DNA of 64,000 bases from Cellulomonas wangleii (GCF_018388445.1 NZ_CP074405.1:2728001-2792000), one strand, 5' to 3'. Counted from the stretch's first letter, positions 39,937 to 56,505 are shown. The notes: generated by a model from the letters alone, not told the origin. Numbers and translations are program-made.

Positions 39937-41094
39937 TCAGTCGGAGACGCCCGACGCGACCTCGTCAGCCGTCCAGTAGCCCGAGTCCACCAGGAGCGGG
40001 GTGATGTCGTCCGTGAACACCGTGTCCACGTCGAGCAGGAACGAGGGCACGACCTTCTTGCCGTTGTCGTACGTCTCGGTGTCGTTCGCCTCGGGCTCGT
40101 CGCCGTTGATGAACGCCTCGGTGACCTTGATGGACTGCTCCGCGAGCTTGCGGGTGTCCTTGAAGATCGTCGAGGACTGCACGCCGTCGGCGATGAGCTT
40201 GACGGAGGCGACCTCGGCGTCCTGCCCGGTCACGATCGGCAGGCCGGCCTCGATGGTCGGGCCCTGGCCGACGCCCTGCAGGGCGGTGATGATGCCGCGC
40301 GAGATGCCGTCGAACGGCGAGAGCACGCCCGCCAGCGTCGAGCCGTCGGAGTACGTGGAGGTCAGCAGGTCCTCCATGCGCTTCTGCGCGGCCTCCTGCG
40401 ACCAGCGCAGCGTGGCGACGGTGTCGAAGTCGGTCTGCCCGGACTTCACGACGAGCGTGCCGTCGGTGATGTACGGGTCGAGCACCGACATGGCGCCCTC
40501 GAAGAAGAACCCGGCGTTGTTGTCGTCCGGCGAGCCGGCGAAGAGCTCGATGTTGAACGGGCCGGTCACGTCGGCGACCTCGGCACCCGCCTCGTCGACG
40601 ATGCCCATGCCCCGCAGGAGCGCCGTGCCCTGGGCGACGCCGACCGCGAAGTTGTCGAACGTGACGTAGAAGTCGACGTTCTCGCTGTCGCGGATGAGGC
40701 GGTCGTAGGCGATGACCGGGATGTTCGCCGCTGCGGCCGCCTCGAGCTGGCTCGTGAGCGCGGTGCCGTCGATCGAGGCGACGATGAGCACGTCGGCGCC
40801 GCTCGTGATCATCTGGTCGATCTGCTGGGTCTGCGTGGGGATGTCGTCGCCCGCGTACTGCAGCTCGACCTTGTAGCCGAGCTTCTCCAGGCCGTCCTTG
40901 ACGGCGTTGCCGTCGGCGATCCACCGCTCGGAGGTCTCGGTGGGCATGGCGACACCGATGGTGATGTCGCTCTTCTCGGCGCCGCCCCCGGCGCCCTCGG
41001 TGCTCTCGGTGCTCCCCGCACCGCCGCCGCCGCAGGCGGCCAGGCTCAGCGCCAGCGTGCCTGCTGCTGCCGCCATGGTGATCTTGCGTCGCAT
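39937..41094 (-). CDS. chvE: ChvE-like multiple-monosaccharide-binding lipoprotein (cassette 1)
   Basis: A 385-residue lipoprotein that captures sugars for the importer. The signal peptide ends in lipobox LAAC (Cys22), followed by a Gly/Ser/Glu linker and a type I periplasmic-binding fold: [67 protein letters not shown] and the hinge motif LPIVTGQDAE. These resemble ChvE and related glucose/galactose/arabinose/xylose binders; the exact sugar is not predictable. The ATG at 41094 has GAAGGAG upstream. Confidence 0.94.
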   Translation of the reverse strand: MRRKITMAAAAGTLALSLAACGGGGAGSTESTEGAGGGAEKSDITIGVAMPTETSERWIADGNAVKDGLEKLGYKVELQYAGDDIPTQTQQIDQMITSGADVLIVASIDGTALTSQLEAAAAANIPVIAYDRLIRDSENVDFYVTFDNFAVGVAQGTALLRGMGIVDEAGAEVADVTGPFNIELFAGSPDDNNAGFFFEGAMSVLDPYITDGTLVVKSGQTDFDTVATLRWSQEAAQKRMEDLLTSTYSDGSTLAGVLSPFDGISRGIITALQGVGQGPTIEAGLPIVTGQDAEVASVKLIADGVQSSTIFKDTRKLAEQSIKVTEAFINGDEPEANDTETYDNGKKVVPSFLLDVDTVFTDDITPLLVDSGYWTADEVASGVSD

Positions 41095-41453
41095 CTCGTT
41101 CGCTCCTTCTCGTCGTCGAGAGGTTCCGGTCCCGAATTCATCGGGCGTCCGAACGCGGTCGCTGCGCCGCGACCGACCGGAGGCTCCGGCTGCGTCGGGC
41201 GTGGACAGGGTCGTCGTCGTCCCGTGCAGTGCCCACACTCTGCTTTCGTTCGGAACCCGAAGTCAACCCACGCAGCCTGTCTCTTGGTTGCGAACTCATC
41301 ACGACTTGGTGACGGTGCGCCGGACCGGTGGGCGAGAAGGCGACCAACCCACCGAATGCGCACCGGACGCACCCGGCGCAGGAGACCTCGCGGCGGCGTG
41401 CGCCCGCACCGCACGGCAGCGGCGGGGCGTACGGGGCACACCCCGTCCGGGCC
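41095..41453 (-). promoter_or_regulatory. Cassette 1 promoter and leader region
   Basis: A 359-base gap without a convincing gene. On the minus strand TTGACT (41261-41266) and CAGAGT (41237-41242) are 18 bases apart and would start transcription near 41230, giving a leader of about 135 bases before the binding-protein ATG. The spacer contains GTTC-C-GAAC, a possible operator. The rest shows nothing recognisable. Confidence 0.5.
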
Positions 41454-42305
41454 TCAGGGCCGGACGGCGGCCGGGCGTCGGGGACCGTCCGGGCGCAGCG
41501 CGCCCGTGATCGCCGCGAGGATCTGCTCGTACCCGGTGGTGCGGGCGTCGAACGAGCCGTTGTTGCGACCGTGGCGCAGCACCTCGACGCGGTCCGCGAC
41601 CGACCGCACGTCCGTCATGTTGTGGCTGATGAGGATCACACCCAGACCGAGGTCCCGCAGCCCTTCGATGTGCAGCAGCACCTCCGCGGTCTGGGCCACG
41701 GACAAGGCGGCGGTCGGCTCGTCCAGCACGACGATGCGCGGGTCGCCGATGAGCGTGCGCGCGATCGCGACCGCCTGCCGCTGCCCGGCCGACAGGTTCG
41801 CCAGCGGCACCCGCACCGAGGGCACACGACTCGTGAGGTCGCGCAGGATGCGCCGGGCCACCTGCTCCATGCGCTCGTCGTCGCGGACGCCGCGGGCGTC
41901 GCGCAGCTCGCGGCCGAGGAAGAGGTTGGAGGTGACGTCGAGGTTGTCGCACAGGGCGAGGTCCTGGAAGACGGTCGCCACACCCAGCGCGTGGGCGGCC
42001 GCGGGCGTGGGGATGCTCACCGGGACGCCCTCGATCTCGACCAGCCCCGTGTCGGGCGCGAGCACGCCCGCGACCGTCTTGGCCAGCGTCGACTTGCCGG
42101 CGCCGTTGTCGCCGACCAGCGCCACCACCTCGTGGCGGTGCACGTCGAGGTCCACCCCGACCAGCGCCTCGACCCCACCGAACCGCTTGCTGATGCCGCG
42201 CATCGAGAGCAGCGGAACCCGCGTCCCGTCCGTCATGCTGGACCCACCCGTTCCCCGTCGCGCACGCGTCACGTGCAGTGAATCCCCCAGCCCTTGCGCG
42301 GTCAA
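41454..42305 (-). CDS. Single-domain sugar ABC ATPase coupled to ROK regulator (cassette 2)
   Basis: A 283-residue paralogue of the ATPase at 34945: Walker A GDNGAGKST, Q-loop VFQDLALCDNLDV, LSAGQRQ signature, Walker [16 protein letters not shown], and the same C-terminal VLRHGRNNGSFDAR segment. I take the TTG at 42305, which overlaps the ROK stop (TTGA), because cassette 1 has the same overlap and its N-terminal extension is of similar length; an ATG at 42236 is the alternative and gives 260 residues. The role of a second ATPase beside MmsA is unknown. Confidence 0.87.
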   Translation of the reverse strand: MTAQGLGDSLHVTRARRGTGGSSMTDGTRVPLLSMRGISKRFGGVEALVGVDLDVHRHEVVALVGDNGAGKSTLAKTVAGVLAPDTGLVEIEGVPVSIPTPAAAHALGVATVFQDLALCDNLDVTSNLFLGRELRDARGVRDDERMEQVARRILRDLTSRVPSVRVPLANLSAGQRQAVAIARTLIGDPRIVVLDEPTAALSVAQTAEVLLHIEGLRDLGLGVILISHNMTDVRSVADRVEVLRHGRNNGSFDARTTGYEQILAAITGALRPDGPRRPAAVRP

Positions 42306-43528
42306 CCCTGTTCGGCACGCCCGTCGGCCGCGGCCGACGCACCGGGCAGGTCCGCCGTCACCCGCACGGGCACGTCCGCAGCGCGCAGGGCCAGCACCAG
42401 CGCCCCGACGACCTCGGCGCGCTGCCCCAGCCGGGCCGGCACCACCTCGAGCGGTGCGATCTGGTTGGGAAGGACGCGCCGGCGCACCGACTCGCGCAAC
42501 GGCCCCAGCAGCACCTCGCCGGTCTCCGACAGCTCACCACCCACCACGACGCACTGCGGGTTGACCGCCGTACCCAGCCCGGCCACCACCGCCCCGATCG
42601 CGGCGCCGGCGTCCGCCACCACGCGCACGAACCCGGGATCACCCTGGCGGGTCCGCGCGATGACGTCGCGCAGCGCCAGCGAGCCGTGCGCCGCACGCAG
42701 GGGCGCCACCAGTGCGGGCTCCCCCACCACCGTGTCGAGGCAGCCGCGCGAGCCGCACCGGCAGATGTGGCCCGTCGGGTCCACCTGCACGTGCCCGATC
42801 TCCCCCGCGGTGCCCGCGAAGCCCCGGTGCACCTGGCCGTTGATGACGATGCCCGCCCCGGTGCCGTACGACGCGCGCACGTACACCGCGTCGCGGTAGC
42901 CGCGTGCCGCGCCGAGCGTCGCCTCCGCGAGCGCACCGAGGTTGGCGTCGTTGTCCACGTGCACCGGGCGACCCAGCCGCTTGGTGAGCACCTGGCCCAG
43001 GTGCTCCCCCTCCCAGCCCGGCATCACCCCGGGCACCGAGACCATGCCGGTGTCCGTGTCCACGGGGGCGGGCACGCCCACGCCGATCCCCACGACCTCC
43101 TCGAGGTCCGAGCCGATGCGCTCCAGCAGGTCCATGACCAGCAGCGCCGCCCGGTCGAGCGTCGTGTCCGACGGGTGCTCGTACGGCAGGGGCAGTGCCT
43201 GCTCGGCCACCACCTCGTGCGCGAAGTCGCCGAGCGCGACGCGCAGGTGCCGGTGGCCGACCTGCACCCCCACGACCAGCCCGACGCGCCGCGCGAGCGT
43301 GACGAGCTGCGCGCGCCGGCCGCTGCGCGTCGTGACGGCCGTGTCGACGAGCCCCGCGGCGAGCAGCTCCCGGACGATATTCGACACGGTCGCCTGCGAC
43401 AGCCCGGTCGCGGCGGCGAGCTCGACCTGCGTGAGCCCGCCGTACCGCTGCACCGTCCCGACGACCAGCGCCCTGTTCGCCTCACGCAGGGCGGTCTGCG
43501 ATCCCGCTGCCGCCCCTCGCCTGCTCAC
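42302..43528 (-). CDS. ROK family transcriptional regulator (cassette 2)
   Basis: A 408-residue paralogue of the ROK regulator in cassette 1. The winged helix reads TQVELAAATGLSQATVSNIV; the ROK domain has PAPVDTDTGMV and the same altered zinc motif CRCGSRGCLD. Unlike its paralogue it keeps the kinase-type aspartate (VDNDAN). The expected GTGTGAG glycine motif reads SYGTGAGIVING. The GTG start is 47 bases from the permease stop, with no clear terminator between. Confidence 0.93.
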   Translation of the reverse strand: MSRRGAAAGSQTALREANRALVVGTVQRYGGLTQVELAAATGLSQATVSNIVRELLAAGLVDTAVTTRSGRRAQLVTLARRVGLVVGVQVGHRHLRVALGDFAHEVVAEQALPLPYEHPSDTTLDRAALLVMDLLERIGSDLEEVVGIGVGVPAPVDTDTGMVSVPGVMPGWEGEHLGQVLTKRLGRPVHVDNDANLGALAEATLGAARGYRDAVYVRASYGTGAGIVINGQVHRGFAGTAGEIGHVQVDPTGHICRCGSRGCLDTVVGEPALVAPLRAAHGSLALRDVIARTRQGDPGFVRVVADAGAAIGAVVAGLGTAVNPQCVVVGGELSETGEVLLGPLRESVRRRVLPNQIAPLEVVPARLGQRAEVVGALVLALRAADVPVRVTADLPGASAAADGRAEQG

Positions 43529-43575
43529 CGTCGCAACCTACCGGCGCGCACGGCCCCCGCCGCGCTGCCGCGCCC

Positions 43576-44814
43576 CTACTGCGTACCCGCGCGCCGCTTG
43601 TTGATCAGGTCGAACGCCACCGCCAGCAGCAGCACCATCCCCTTGATCGCCTGCTGCCACGAGGGGTCGACCGACAGGATGGACAGGCCCATGTTGAGCA
43701 CGCCCATGATGAGTGCACCGACGATGGCCCCGGCGATCCGTCCGACACCGCCGGTGACGGCGGCACCACCGATGAAGCAGGCGGCGATCGCGTCGAGCTC
43801 GAAGTTCGCACCGGCGGCCGCCACGGCGGCGCCCGCCCGCGCGGTCGTCAGGACGGCCGCGACACCCGCGAGCAGGCCGATGTTGACGAAGATCCAGAAG
43901 TCGACCTTGCGGGTGTCGACCCCGGACAGCGCCGCCGCCGCGCGGTTGCCGCCGATGGCGTAGATGTGCCGACCGAACACCGTGCGGCCCATGAGGAACG
44001 AGTACACGACGACCAGCACGCCGACGATCACCAGGACGATGGGCGTGCCGCCGGCCGAGAACGACAGGATGACCGTCAGGGCCCCGATGCCCGCAGCGAT
44101 CATCACGAGCTTCGTGACGAACAGGCCGAACGCCTCGACGTGCAGGTCGTGGCGGCGCAGCGCGCGACGCGCCCGCGCCTGCGTGAGCACGATCGCGGCC
44201 ACCGCGAGCGCCCCGATCACGAGGGTGACGACGTCCATGTCGCCGGCGTACCCCAGGGCGGGTGGCAAGGACCCCTTGGAGATCCGGATGAAGGCCGGCG
44301 GCAGGCCCGCGAGGGTCTCGCCGACGATCACCAGCGCGAGCCCGCGGAACACGAGCATGCCGGCGAGCGTCACGATGAACGCGGGGATCCCGACGTACGC
44401 GACCCAGAACCCCTGCCAGGCGCCCACCAGCGCACCGACCGCGAGACCCACCAGGACGGCCGCGATCCACGGCAGACCGATCGGGTCGCGCATCGTGACC
44501 GCGACGATCCCGCCCACGAACGCGACGACCGACCCGACCGACAGGTCGATGTGACCGGCGACGATCACCATGAGCATGCCGATGGCCAGCACCATGATGT
44601 GCGCGTTCTGCTGGAACAGGGCGGCGAGGTTGTTGGGCAGCAGCAGCTTGCCGTCGGTCAGCACCTGGAACAGCAGCACGATGACGACGAGCGCGGCGAA
44701 GATGCCGTACTGCCGCGCGTTGCCGCCGAGGCCCTGCAGCCGCTGGGCGACCGAGAACCGGGGGGTGTCCGGCGGCATCGGCGAGGGAACGTTGACGTCG
44801 GTGCTGGTGCTCAT
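43576..44814 (-). CDS. mmsB: Monosaccharide ABC transporter permease, MmsB/XylH type (cassette 2)
   Basis: A 412-residue CUT2 permease with a short polar N-terminal arm and ten or more helices. [45 protein letters not shown] and [14 protein letters not shown] match the cassette 1 permease, but the loop after the fourth helix and the central region differ, so this is an old duplication rather than a recent copy. The ATG overlaps the ATPase stop (ATGA). Confidence 0.94.
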   Translation of the reverse strand: MSTSTDVNVPSPMPPDTPRFSVAQRLQGLGGNARQYGIFAALVVIVLLFQVLTDGKLLLPNNLAALFQQNAHIMVLAIGMLMVIVAGHIDLSVGSVVAFVGGIVAVTMRDPIGLPWIAAVLVGLAVGALVGAWQGFWVAYVGIPAFIVTLAGMLVFRGLALVIVGETLAGLPPAFIRISKGSLPPALGYAGDMDVVTLVIGALAVAAIVLTQARARRALRRHDLHVEAFGLFVTKLVMIAAGIGALTVILSFSAGGTPIVLVIVGVLVVVYSFLMGRTVFGRHIYAIGGNRAAAALSGVDTRKVDFWIFVNIGLLAGVAAVLTTARAGAAVAAAGANFELDAIAACFIGGAAVTGGVGRIAGAIVGALIMGVLNMGLSILSVDPSWQQAIKGMVLLLAVAFDLINKRRAGTQ

Positions 44815-46358
44815 CGGGCGATCCCGTCCTTGTCCATCGTCATGAAGTGCATGAGGTGCTCCTGGGTCGCGTCGGCCCGGGCCACCTCGCCCGTGACGCA
44901 CCCCTGGCTGAACGCGTAGATCCGGTCGCAGACGCCGATGAGCTCGGGCAGCTCGGAGGAGATGACCAGGACGCCCTTGCCCTCGTCCGCCAGCCTGTTG
45001 ATGATCGTGTAGATCTCGTACTTCGCCCCGACGTCGATGCCACGCGTCGGCTCGTCGAGGATCAGGACGTCCGGGTCGGCGTAGATCCACTTGGACAGGA
45101 CGACCTTCTGCTGGTTGCCGCCCGAGAGCTTGCCCACCAGCGCCGCGATCGTCGGGGTGCGGATGTTGAGCTCCGTGCGGTACTGCTCGGCGACCCTGGC
45201 CTCGGCCTCCCGGTCGACGACGCCCCCGCGCGACAGCTTGTCGAGAGCGGCCGCGGAGACGTTGTGCTGCACCGAGTCGATGAGGTTGAGGCCGAACCGC
45301 TTGCGGTCCTCGGTCGCGTAGGCGATGCCGTGCGCGATCGCCTGCCGGACGCTCGCCGCGGTGATCTCCCGGCCGTCCTTGTACAGGCGACCGGAGATGC
45401 GCGTGCCGTACGAGCGGCCGAAGACGCTCATCGCCAGCTCGGTGCGTCCTGCGCCCATGAGCCCGGCGAGCCCGACGATCTCGCCGCGGCGCACCGTGAG
45501 GCCGGCGCCGTCGACGACCTTGCGCGTCTGGTCGACCGGGTGGTGCACGGTCCAGTCCTCGATCCGCAGCACCTCCTCGCCGATGCGGGGCGTGTGCTCG
45601 GGGAACCGGTGGTCGAGCGGGCGACCCACCATGCCGCGGATGATGCGCTCCTCGCTGACCGGCTCGCCGCCCCGCATGTCCAGGGACTCCACGGTCCGGC
45701 CGTCGCGCAGGATCGTCGTGGTGTCCGCGATCGCCTCGATCTCGTTGAGCTTGTGGCTGATGATGATCGAGGTGATGCCCTGACCGCGCAGCCCCTCGAT
45801 GAGGCCGAGGAGGTGGGCGCTGTCCTCGTCGTTGAGGGCAGCGGTCGGCTCGTCGAGGATGAGCAGACGGACCTCCTTGGACAGCGCCTTGGCGATCTCG
45901 ACGAGCTGCTGCTTGCCCACCCCGATGTCGCTGACGCGCGTGTCGGGCCGCTCCGTCAGACCCACGCGCTCGAGCAGCCGGGCGGCCTCGGCGTTGGTGC
46001 GGTTCCAGTCCACGACCCCGCGCGCCGCGCGCTCGTTGCCGAGGAAGATGTTCTCGGCGATCGACAGGTACGGGGACAGCGCGAGCTCCTGGTGGATGAT
46101 GACCACGCCCTGCCGCTCGGAGTCGCGGATGCCGCGGAACTCCTGCACCTGCCCGTCGAGCAGGATGTCGCCCTCGTAGGTGCCGTGCGGGTAGATGCCC
46201 GACAGGACCTTCATGAGCGTCGACTTCCCGGCGCCGTTCTCGCCGCAGACCGCGTGGATCTCGCCGCGGCGTACCGCCAGGTTCACGTCGGAGAGGGCCT
46301 TGACGCCCGGGAAGGTCTTGGTGATGCCGCGCATCTCGAGGATGTGCTCGGTGTCCAT
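44811..46358 (-). CDS. mmsA: Monosaccharide ABC transporter double-domain ATPase, MmsA type (cassette 2)
   Basis: A 515-residue ATPase with two nucleotide-binding domains: domain 1 Walker [10 protein letters not shown] and Walker [16 protein letters not shown] with degenerate signature IGVGKQQ; domain 2 [19 protein letters not shown] and [14 protein letters not shown]. It is closely similar in layout to the cassette 1 protein. The ATG at 46358 has GAGGAC upstream. It provides energy for the cassette 2 importer. Confidence 0.95.
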   Translation of the reverse strand: MDTEHILEMRGITKTFPGVKALSDVNLAVRRGEIHAVCGENGAGKSTLMKVLSGIYPHGTYEGDILLDGQVQEFRGIRDSERQGVVIIHQELALSPYLSIAENIFLGNERAARGVVDWNRTNAEAARLLERVGLTERPDTRVSDIGVGKQQLVEIAKALSKEVRLLILDEPTAALNDEDSAHLLGLIEGLRGQGITSIIISHKLNEIEAIADTTTILRDGRTVESLDMRGGEPVSEERIIRGMVGRPLDHRFPEHTPRIGEEVLRIEDWTVHHPVDQTRKVVDGAGLTVRRGEIVGLAGLMGAGRTELAMSVFGRSYGTRISGRLYKDGREITAASVRQAIAHGIAYATEDRKRFGLNLIDSVQHNVSAAALDKLSRGGVVDREAEARVAEQYRTELNIRTPTIAALVGKLSGGNQQKVVLSKWIYADPDVLILDEPTRGIDVGAKYEIYTIINRLADEGKGVLVISSELPELIGVCDRIYAFSQGCVTGEVARADATQEHLMHFMTMDKDGIAR

Positions 46359-46392
46359 GTGTCCTCGCTGGGTGGTCCGGCCGGGTCCGGCG

Positions 46393-46426
46393 GCCGGCCG
46401 CGCGACCGTGGGGTCGCGCGGCCGGC
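46393..46426. terminator. Strong hairpin between binding-protein and ATPase genes (cassette 2)
   Basis: A perfect 15-bp stem (GCCGGCCGCGCGACC and complement) with a GTGG loop, seven bases after the binding-protein stop; same position and role as the hairpin at 39896, but different sequence. Confidence 0.75.
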
Positions 46427-46432
46427 GCGCTC

Positions 46433-47560
46433 TCACAGACCGAGCTCGTCGGCGGTGTAGAACTCCGAGTCGACGAGGACCTCGACGTTGTCCGGCGTGA
46501 TGACCTGCGGGTCGAGGAGGTAGGTCGGGACGACCTTCTCGCCGTTGTCGTAGGTCTCCTCGTCGTTGACCTCGACGGTCTCGCCGTCGAGGATCTGCTG
46601 GATCATCGTGGCGACCTGGTCACCCAGCATGCGGGTGTCCTTCCACACCGACATCGACTGCTTGCCGTCGATCATGTTGAGGACGTTCGCCTCGTCCGCG
46701 TCCTGCCCGGTGAGCACCGGGTAGTCCGCGCCGGGGGCGTACCCGGCGCCCGCGAGCGCCTGGGCGATGCCGAGCGCGAGGGAGTCGTTGGGCGACAGGA
46801 CGACGTCGACCTTCGCACCGTCCGCGTAGAACGAGTTCAGGCGGTTCTCCATCTCGGCCTGGGCCGTGTCGGAGACCCAGCCCTGGATCCCGATGGACGT
46901 CCAGTCGTCGTTGGACGCCGGTTGCTTGCCCGACGGCACGACGAGCTGGCCGTTGTCGACGTACTCCGAGAGCACGTCCCACGCCCCGGCGAAGAAGAAC
47001 TTCGCGTTGTTGTCGTCCGGCGACCCGGCGAACGGCTCGAGGTTGAACGGGCCCGCACCGCTCTCGAGGTCGAGCGCCTCGACGATGAACTCCCCCTGCA
47101 TCGTGCCGACGCGGTAGTTGTCGAAGGTGGCGTAGTAGTCGACGTTCGGCGTGCCGAGCAGCAGACGGTCGTACGCGATGACGGTGACGCCCGCGTCCGC
47201 AGCCTGCTGGAGCGTCGGCGCGAGCGCCGTGTCGTCGATCGGCGCGACGACCAGGAAGTCAGCCCCCTGGTTGATCATGTTCTCCAGCTGGGTGACCTGC
47301 TGGTCGACCTTGTTGTCGGCGTACTGCAGGCTCGTCTCGTAGCCCGCCTCCTCCAGCAGGCCCTCGAGGTGCGCCCCGTCGCGGTTCCACCGCGGCAGGC
47401 TCTTCGTCGGCATCGCGATGCCGACGAAGGTGTCCTCCGCGCTGCCTCCTTCGGTGCTCTCGGTCGCCGAGTCCCGCTCGCTGCTGCAGGCCGCCATGGA
47501 CCCGACGAGCACACCCGCGGCGACCATCGCGATCGCGCTCTTCTTCCACGCCAGTGACAT
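46433..47560 (-). CDS. Sugar-binding lipoprotein, ChvE/XylF-like (cassette 2)
   Basis: A 375-residue lipoprotein with a signal peptide ending in SMAAC (Cys26) and a type I periplasmic-binding fold: [72 protein letters not shown] and [12 protein letters not shown]. It is clearly paralogous to the cassette 1 protein, but the binding-site region differs (SLPRWNRDG versus TSERWIADG), so the sugar preference may differ. The ATG at 47560 has GAGGGAG upstream. Confidence 0.93.
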   Translation of the reverse strand: MSLAWKKSAIAMVAAGVLVGSMAACSSERDSATESTEGGSAEDTFVGIAMPTKSLPRWNRDGAHLEGLLEEAGYETSLQYADNKVDQQVTQLENMINQGADFLVVAPIDDTALAPTLQQAADAGVTVIAYDRLLLGTPNVDYYATFDNYRVGTMQGEFIVEALDLESGAGPFNLEPFAGSPDDNNAKFFFAGAWDVLSEYVDNGQLVVPSGKQPASNDDWTSIGIQGWVSDTAQAEMENRLNSFYADGAKVDVVLSPNDSLALGIAQALAGAGYAPGADYPVLTGQDADEANVLNMIDGKQSMSVWKDTRMLGDQVATMIQQILDGETVEVNDEETYDNGEKVVPTYLLDPQVITPDNVEVLVDSEFYTADELGL

Positions 47561-47662
47561 CGTTGTCGCTCCCTCGTCGTGCCGCAGAGCCGGTCGGGGC
47601 ACCGGTGGTCCGGGCCTCGCTCCGGCAACGGTGCCGGTCAGCCGGTACGGCTTCGCGTTGCA

Positions 47663-47703
47663 TTCAAGACCTGAACGCTAGGGGTCGGCAAGACCCGTGA
47701 CCA
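47663..47703 (-). promoter_or_regulatory. Cassette 2 promoter with operator-like repeat
   Basis: On the minus strand TGGTCA (47698-47703) and TAGCGT (47675-47680) are 17 bases apart. TTCAGGTCTTGAA (47663-47675), which matches its complement at 10 of 13 positions, overlaps the start point and is a candidate ROK operator. Confidence 0.45.
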
Positions 47704-47788
47704 TTCCGTGTCCTGACCGGAACGCCGGGATCGTCCTCGAGCCGTGGCACCCGGCGAACGGCACCTCCCGGGAGCAGCCGGGCGAACG

Positions 47789-47827
47789 ACCGGGTTGTGC
47801 CTTCGAGGACTGAAGGCACAACCCGGT
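47789..47827. terminator. Hairpin terminator after the amylopullulanase gene
   Basis: A perfect 16-bp stem (ACCGGGTTGTGCCTTC and complement) with a seven-base loop begins six bases after the pulA stop. Confidence 0.85.
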
Positions 47828-47833
47828 GCCGCC

Positions 47834-53719
<5,886 letters not shown>

Positions 53720-53769
53720 CGAGACTCCTTCGTCGCGGCACGTCGTCGTGCCGTGGTGGATGTGCAGCG

Positions 53770-53800
53770 ACGGTAACCCGTTGCAAGAACTTGCAGCAAG
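53770..53800 (-). promoter_or_regulatory. pulA promoter with MalR-like operator
   Basis: On the minus strand TTGCTG (53794-53799) and TACCGT (53770-53775) are 18 bases apart. Two overlapping perfect palindromes cover the -35 box and spacer: TGCAAG-AA-CTTGCA (53782-53795) and CTTGC-A-GCAAG (53790-53800). CTTGCAG-type repeats are known at maltose/starch genes under MalR (LacI family) in Streptomyces. No malR gene is in the window. Confidence 0.7.
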
Positions 53801-53982
53801 GGTTTCGGGCAGAGCGGTCGAACCGGAGGAGCCGGGCGACCGGCAAGCGCTCCCCCGACAGGCACGGCCCGCGCCTCGCCCCCGTTGCCGACCACGGCCG
53901 GCGAGGGCATCGTGGACGCCACAGGCCCGCGGGGGCCCGGCGACGGTGACGACGACGTCCCGTACGAGGGGGAGGCGGCAGC

Positions 53983-55290
53983 ATGCGCACGGTCCGGCAG
54001 ACATGGTTCTCGGCGGGCGGCGCGGTCGCCCTGACGCTCGGCCTCGCGGCGAGCGCGTCGGTGCAGGGACAGCCCGACGGGCAGGGCGCGGACCGCGGGC
54101 GCGGGAGCCCCGCCACCGCGCGCAACGTCGTGCTGGTGGTCGGCGACGGGCTGGGCATCGCGGCGCGCGAGGCCATCCGGCTCGCCACGGTCGGCCAGGA
54201 CGGGCAGCTCGCGATGGACGGGCTGCGGTACGCCGGGTGGACCCGCACGGACTCCGCCGACCCGGAGGAGGCCGTCACCGACTCGGCCGCGAGCGCGACC
54301 GCGTTCGCCACCGGGGTGCGCACGTACAACGGCGCGGTCTCGGTCGACGTCGACGGCAGGCCCGTGGCCACGCTGCTCGAGCACGCCCAGCGGCTGCGCA
54401 AGGCCACGGGCCTGGTCACCACGGCCCAGGTCACCGACGCGACACCCGCCGCCTTCGGGGCGCACGTCCCGGACCGCGGCGACCAGAGCGAGATCGCGCG
54501 GCAGTACGTCGAGGTCACGCGTCCCGACGTGATCCTGGGCGGCGGCGAGGACTGGTGGTACCCGGCGGGCGACGAGGGCGCGCACCCGGACGACCCGGAC
54601 GACCCGCGCCCGGAGGTGTCGCGCAGCACGGCCGGCGACCTCGTCGCCCGTGCGCAGGCGGTCGGCTACGACTACGTGACGAACGCCGAGGAGCTGGCCG
54701 CCAGCCGGTCGGGGCGCGTCCTCGGGCTGTTCGCCAACGAGGAGATGTTCGAGCAGGCCCCCGAGGGGCAGGGCGACGAGTACGCCCCCACCGTCCCCCT
54801 GGCCACGATGACCGCCAAGGCGCTCGACGTCCTCTCCCGCGACCGGCAGGGCTTCTTCCTGCTGGTGGAGGAGGAGGGCGTCGACGAGATGGCCCACGCG
54901 AACAACGCCGCGCGGGCGATCCAGGCGGGGCAGGCGCTCGACGAGACCGTCGCGCTCGTCCGGGAGTTCGCCGAGCGGAACCCCGGCACCCTCGTGGTGG
55001 TCGTGGGCGACCACGAGACCGGCGGCCTCGCGGTCGAGAACGTCGACACCGCGGACGAGTCCGGCGACACCGCGAGCACGGAACCCGCCGTCACCCAGAG
55101 CCTGGAGGACGGCCCCTTCCCCATCGCGGGCAGCGACCTGCAGTTCACGGTCGACTGGACCACCGGGAGCCACACCGGCGGCGCCACCCCGCTGACGGCG
55201 GAGGGCCCCGGCGCGGACCGGCTCGCGCGGTCCCAGCACAGCACCGACGTGTTCGACGTGATCCGGGAGGCCATGCGCGGCCGCCGCTGA
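53983..55290 (+). CDS. Secreted alkaline phosphatase (PhoA family)
   Basis: Extracellular phosphomonoesterase. The 435-residue precursor has a signal peptide (about residues 1-29), VLVVGDGLG with the first metal ligand, and TDSAASATAFATG with the nucleophilic serine (about residue 105). FLLVEEEGVDEMAHANN, VVVVGDHETGG and the terminal SHTGGATPL with the last histidine ligand complete the site. The usual DGMG and HTGE(D) forms are slightly changed (DGLG, HTGG), common in actinobacterial members. GAGGGGGAGG lies upstream of the ATG. It is divergent from pulA; phosphate control cannot be confirmed because no clear PHO box was found. Confidence 0.94.
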   Translation: MRTVRQTWFSAGGAVALTLGLAASASVQGQPDGQGADRGRGSPATARNVVLVVGDGLGIAAREAIRLATVGQDGQLAMDGLRYAGWTRTDSADPEEAVTDSAASATAFATGVRTYNGAVSVDVDGRPVATLLEHAQRLRKATGLVTTAQVTDATPAAFGAHVPDRGDQSEIARQYVEVTRPDVILGGGEDWWYPAGDEGAHPDDPDDPRPEVSRSTAGDLVARAQAVGYDYVTNAEELAASRSGRVLGLFANEEMFEQAPEGQGDEYAPTVPLATMTAKALDVLSRDRQGFFLLVEEEGVDEMAHANNAARAIQAGQALDETVALVREFAERNPGTLVVVVGDHETGGLAVENVDTADESGDTASTEPAVTQSLEDGPFPIAGSDLQFTVDWTTGSHTGGATPLTAEGPGADRLARSQHSTDVFDVIREAMRGRR

Positions 55291-55297
55291 CCGGGCG

Positions 55298-55337
55298 CGA
55301 CGTGGCGTGGGCGGCCGGGCCAGCCCACGCCACGTCG
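55298..55337. terminator. Bidirectional hairpin between alkaline phosphatase and malate dehydrogenase
   Basis: A perfect 15-bp stem (CGACGTGGCGTGGGC and complement) with a ten-base loop lies between the two convergent stop codons. Confidence 0.8.
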
Positions 55338-55377
55338 AGACTCCCCGGGAGCAGGTCCCCGAGCCGTCGCGCGCCCG

Positions 55378-56505
<1,128 letters not shown>

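Noticed and set aside
34945..47560. The two cassettes as a recent perfect duplication or composite transposon
   Set aside because: Protein sequences and the hairpins between genes differ clearly, and no transposase or flanking inverted repeat was seen.
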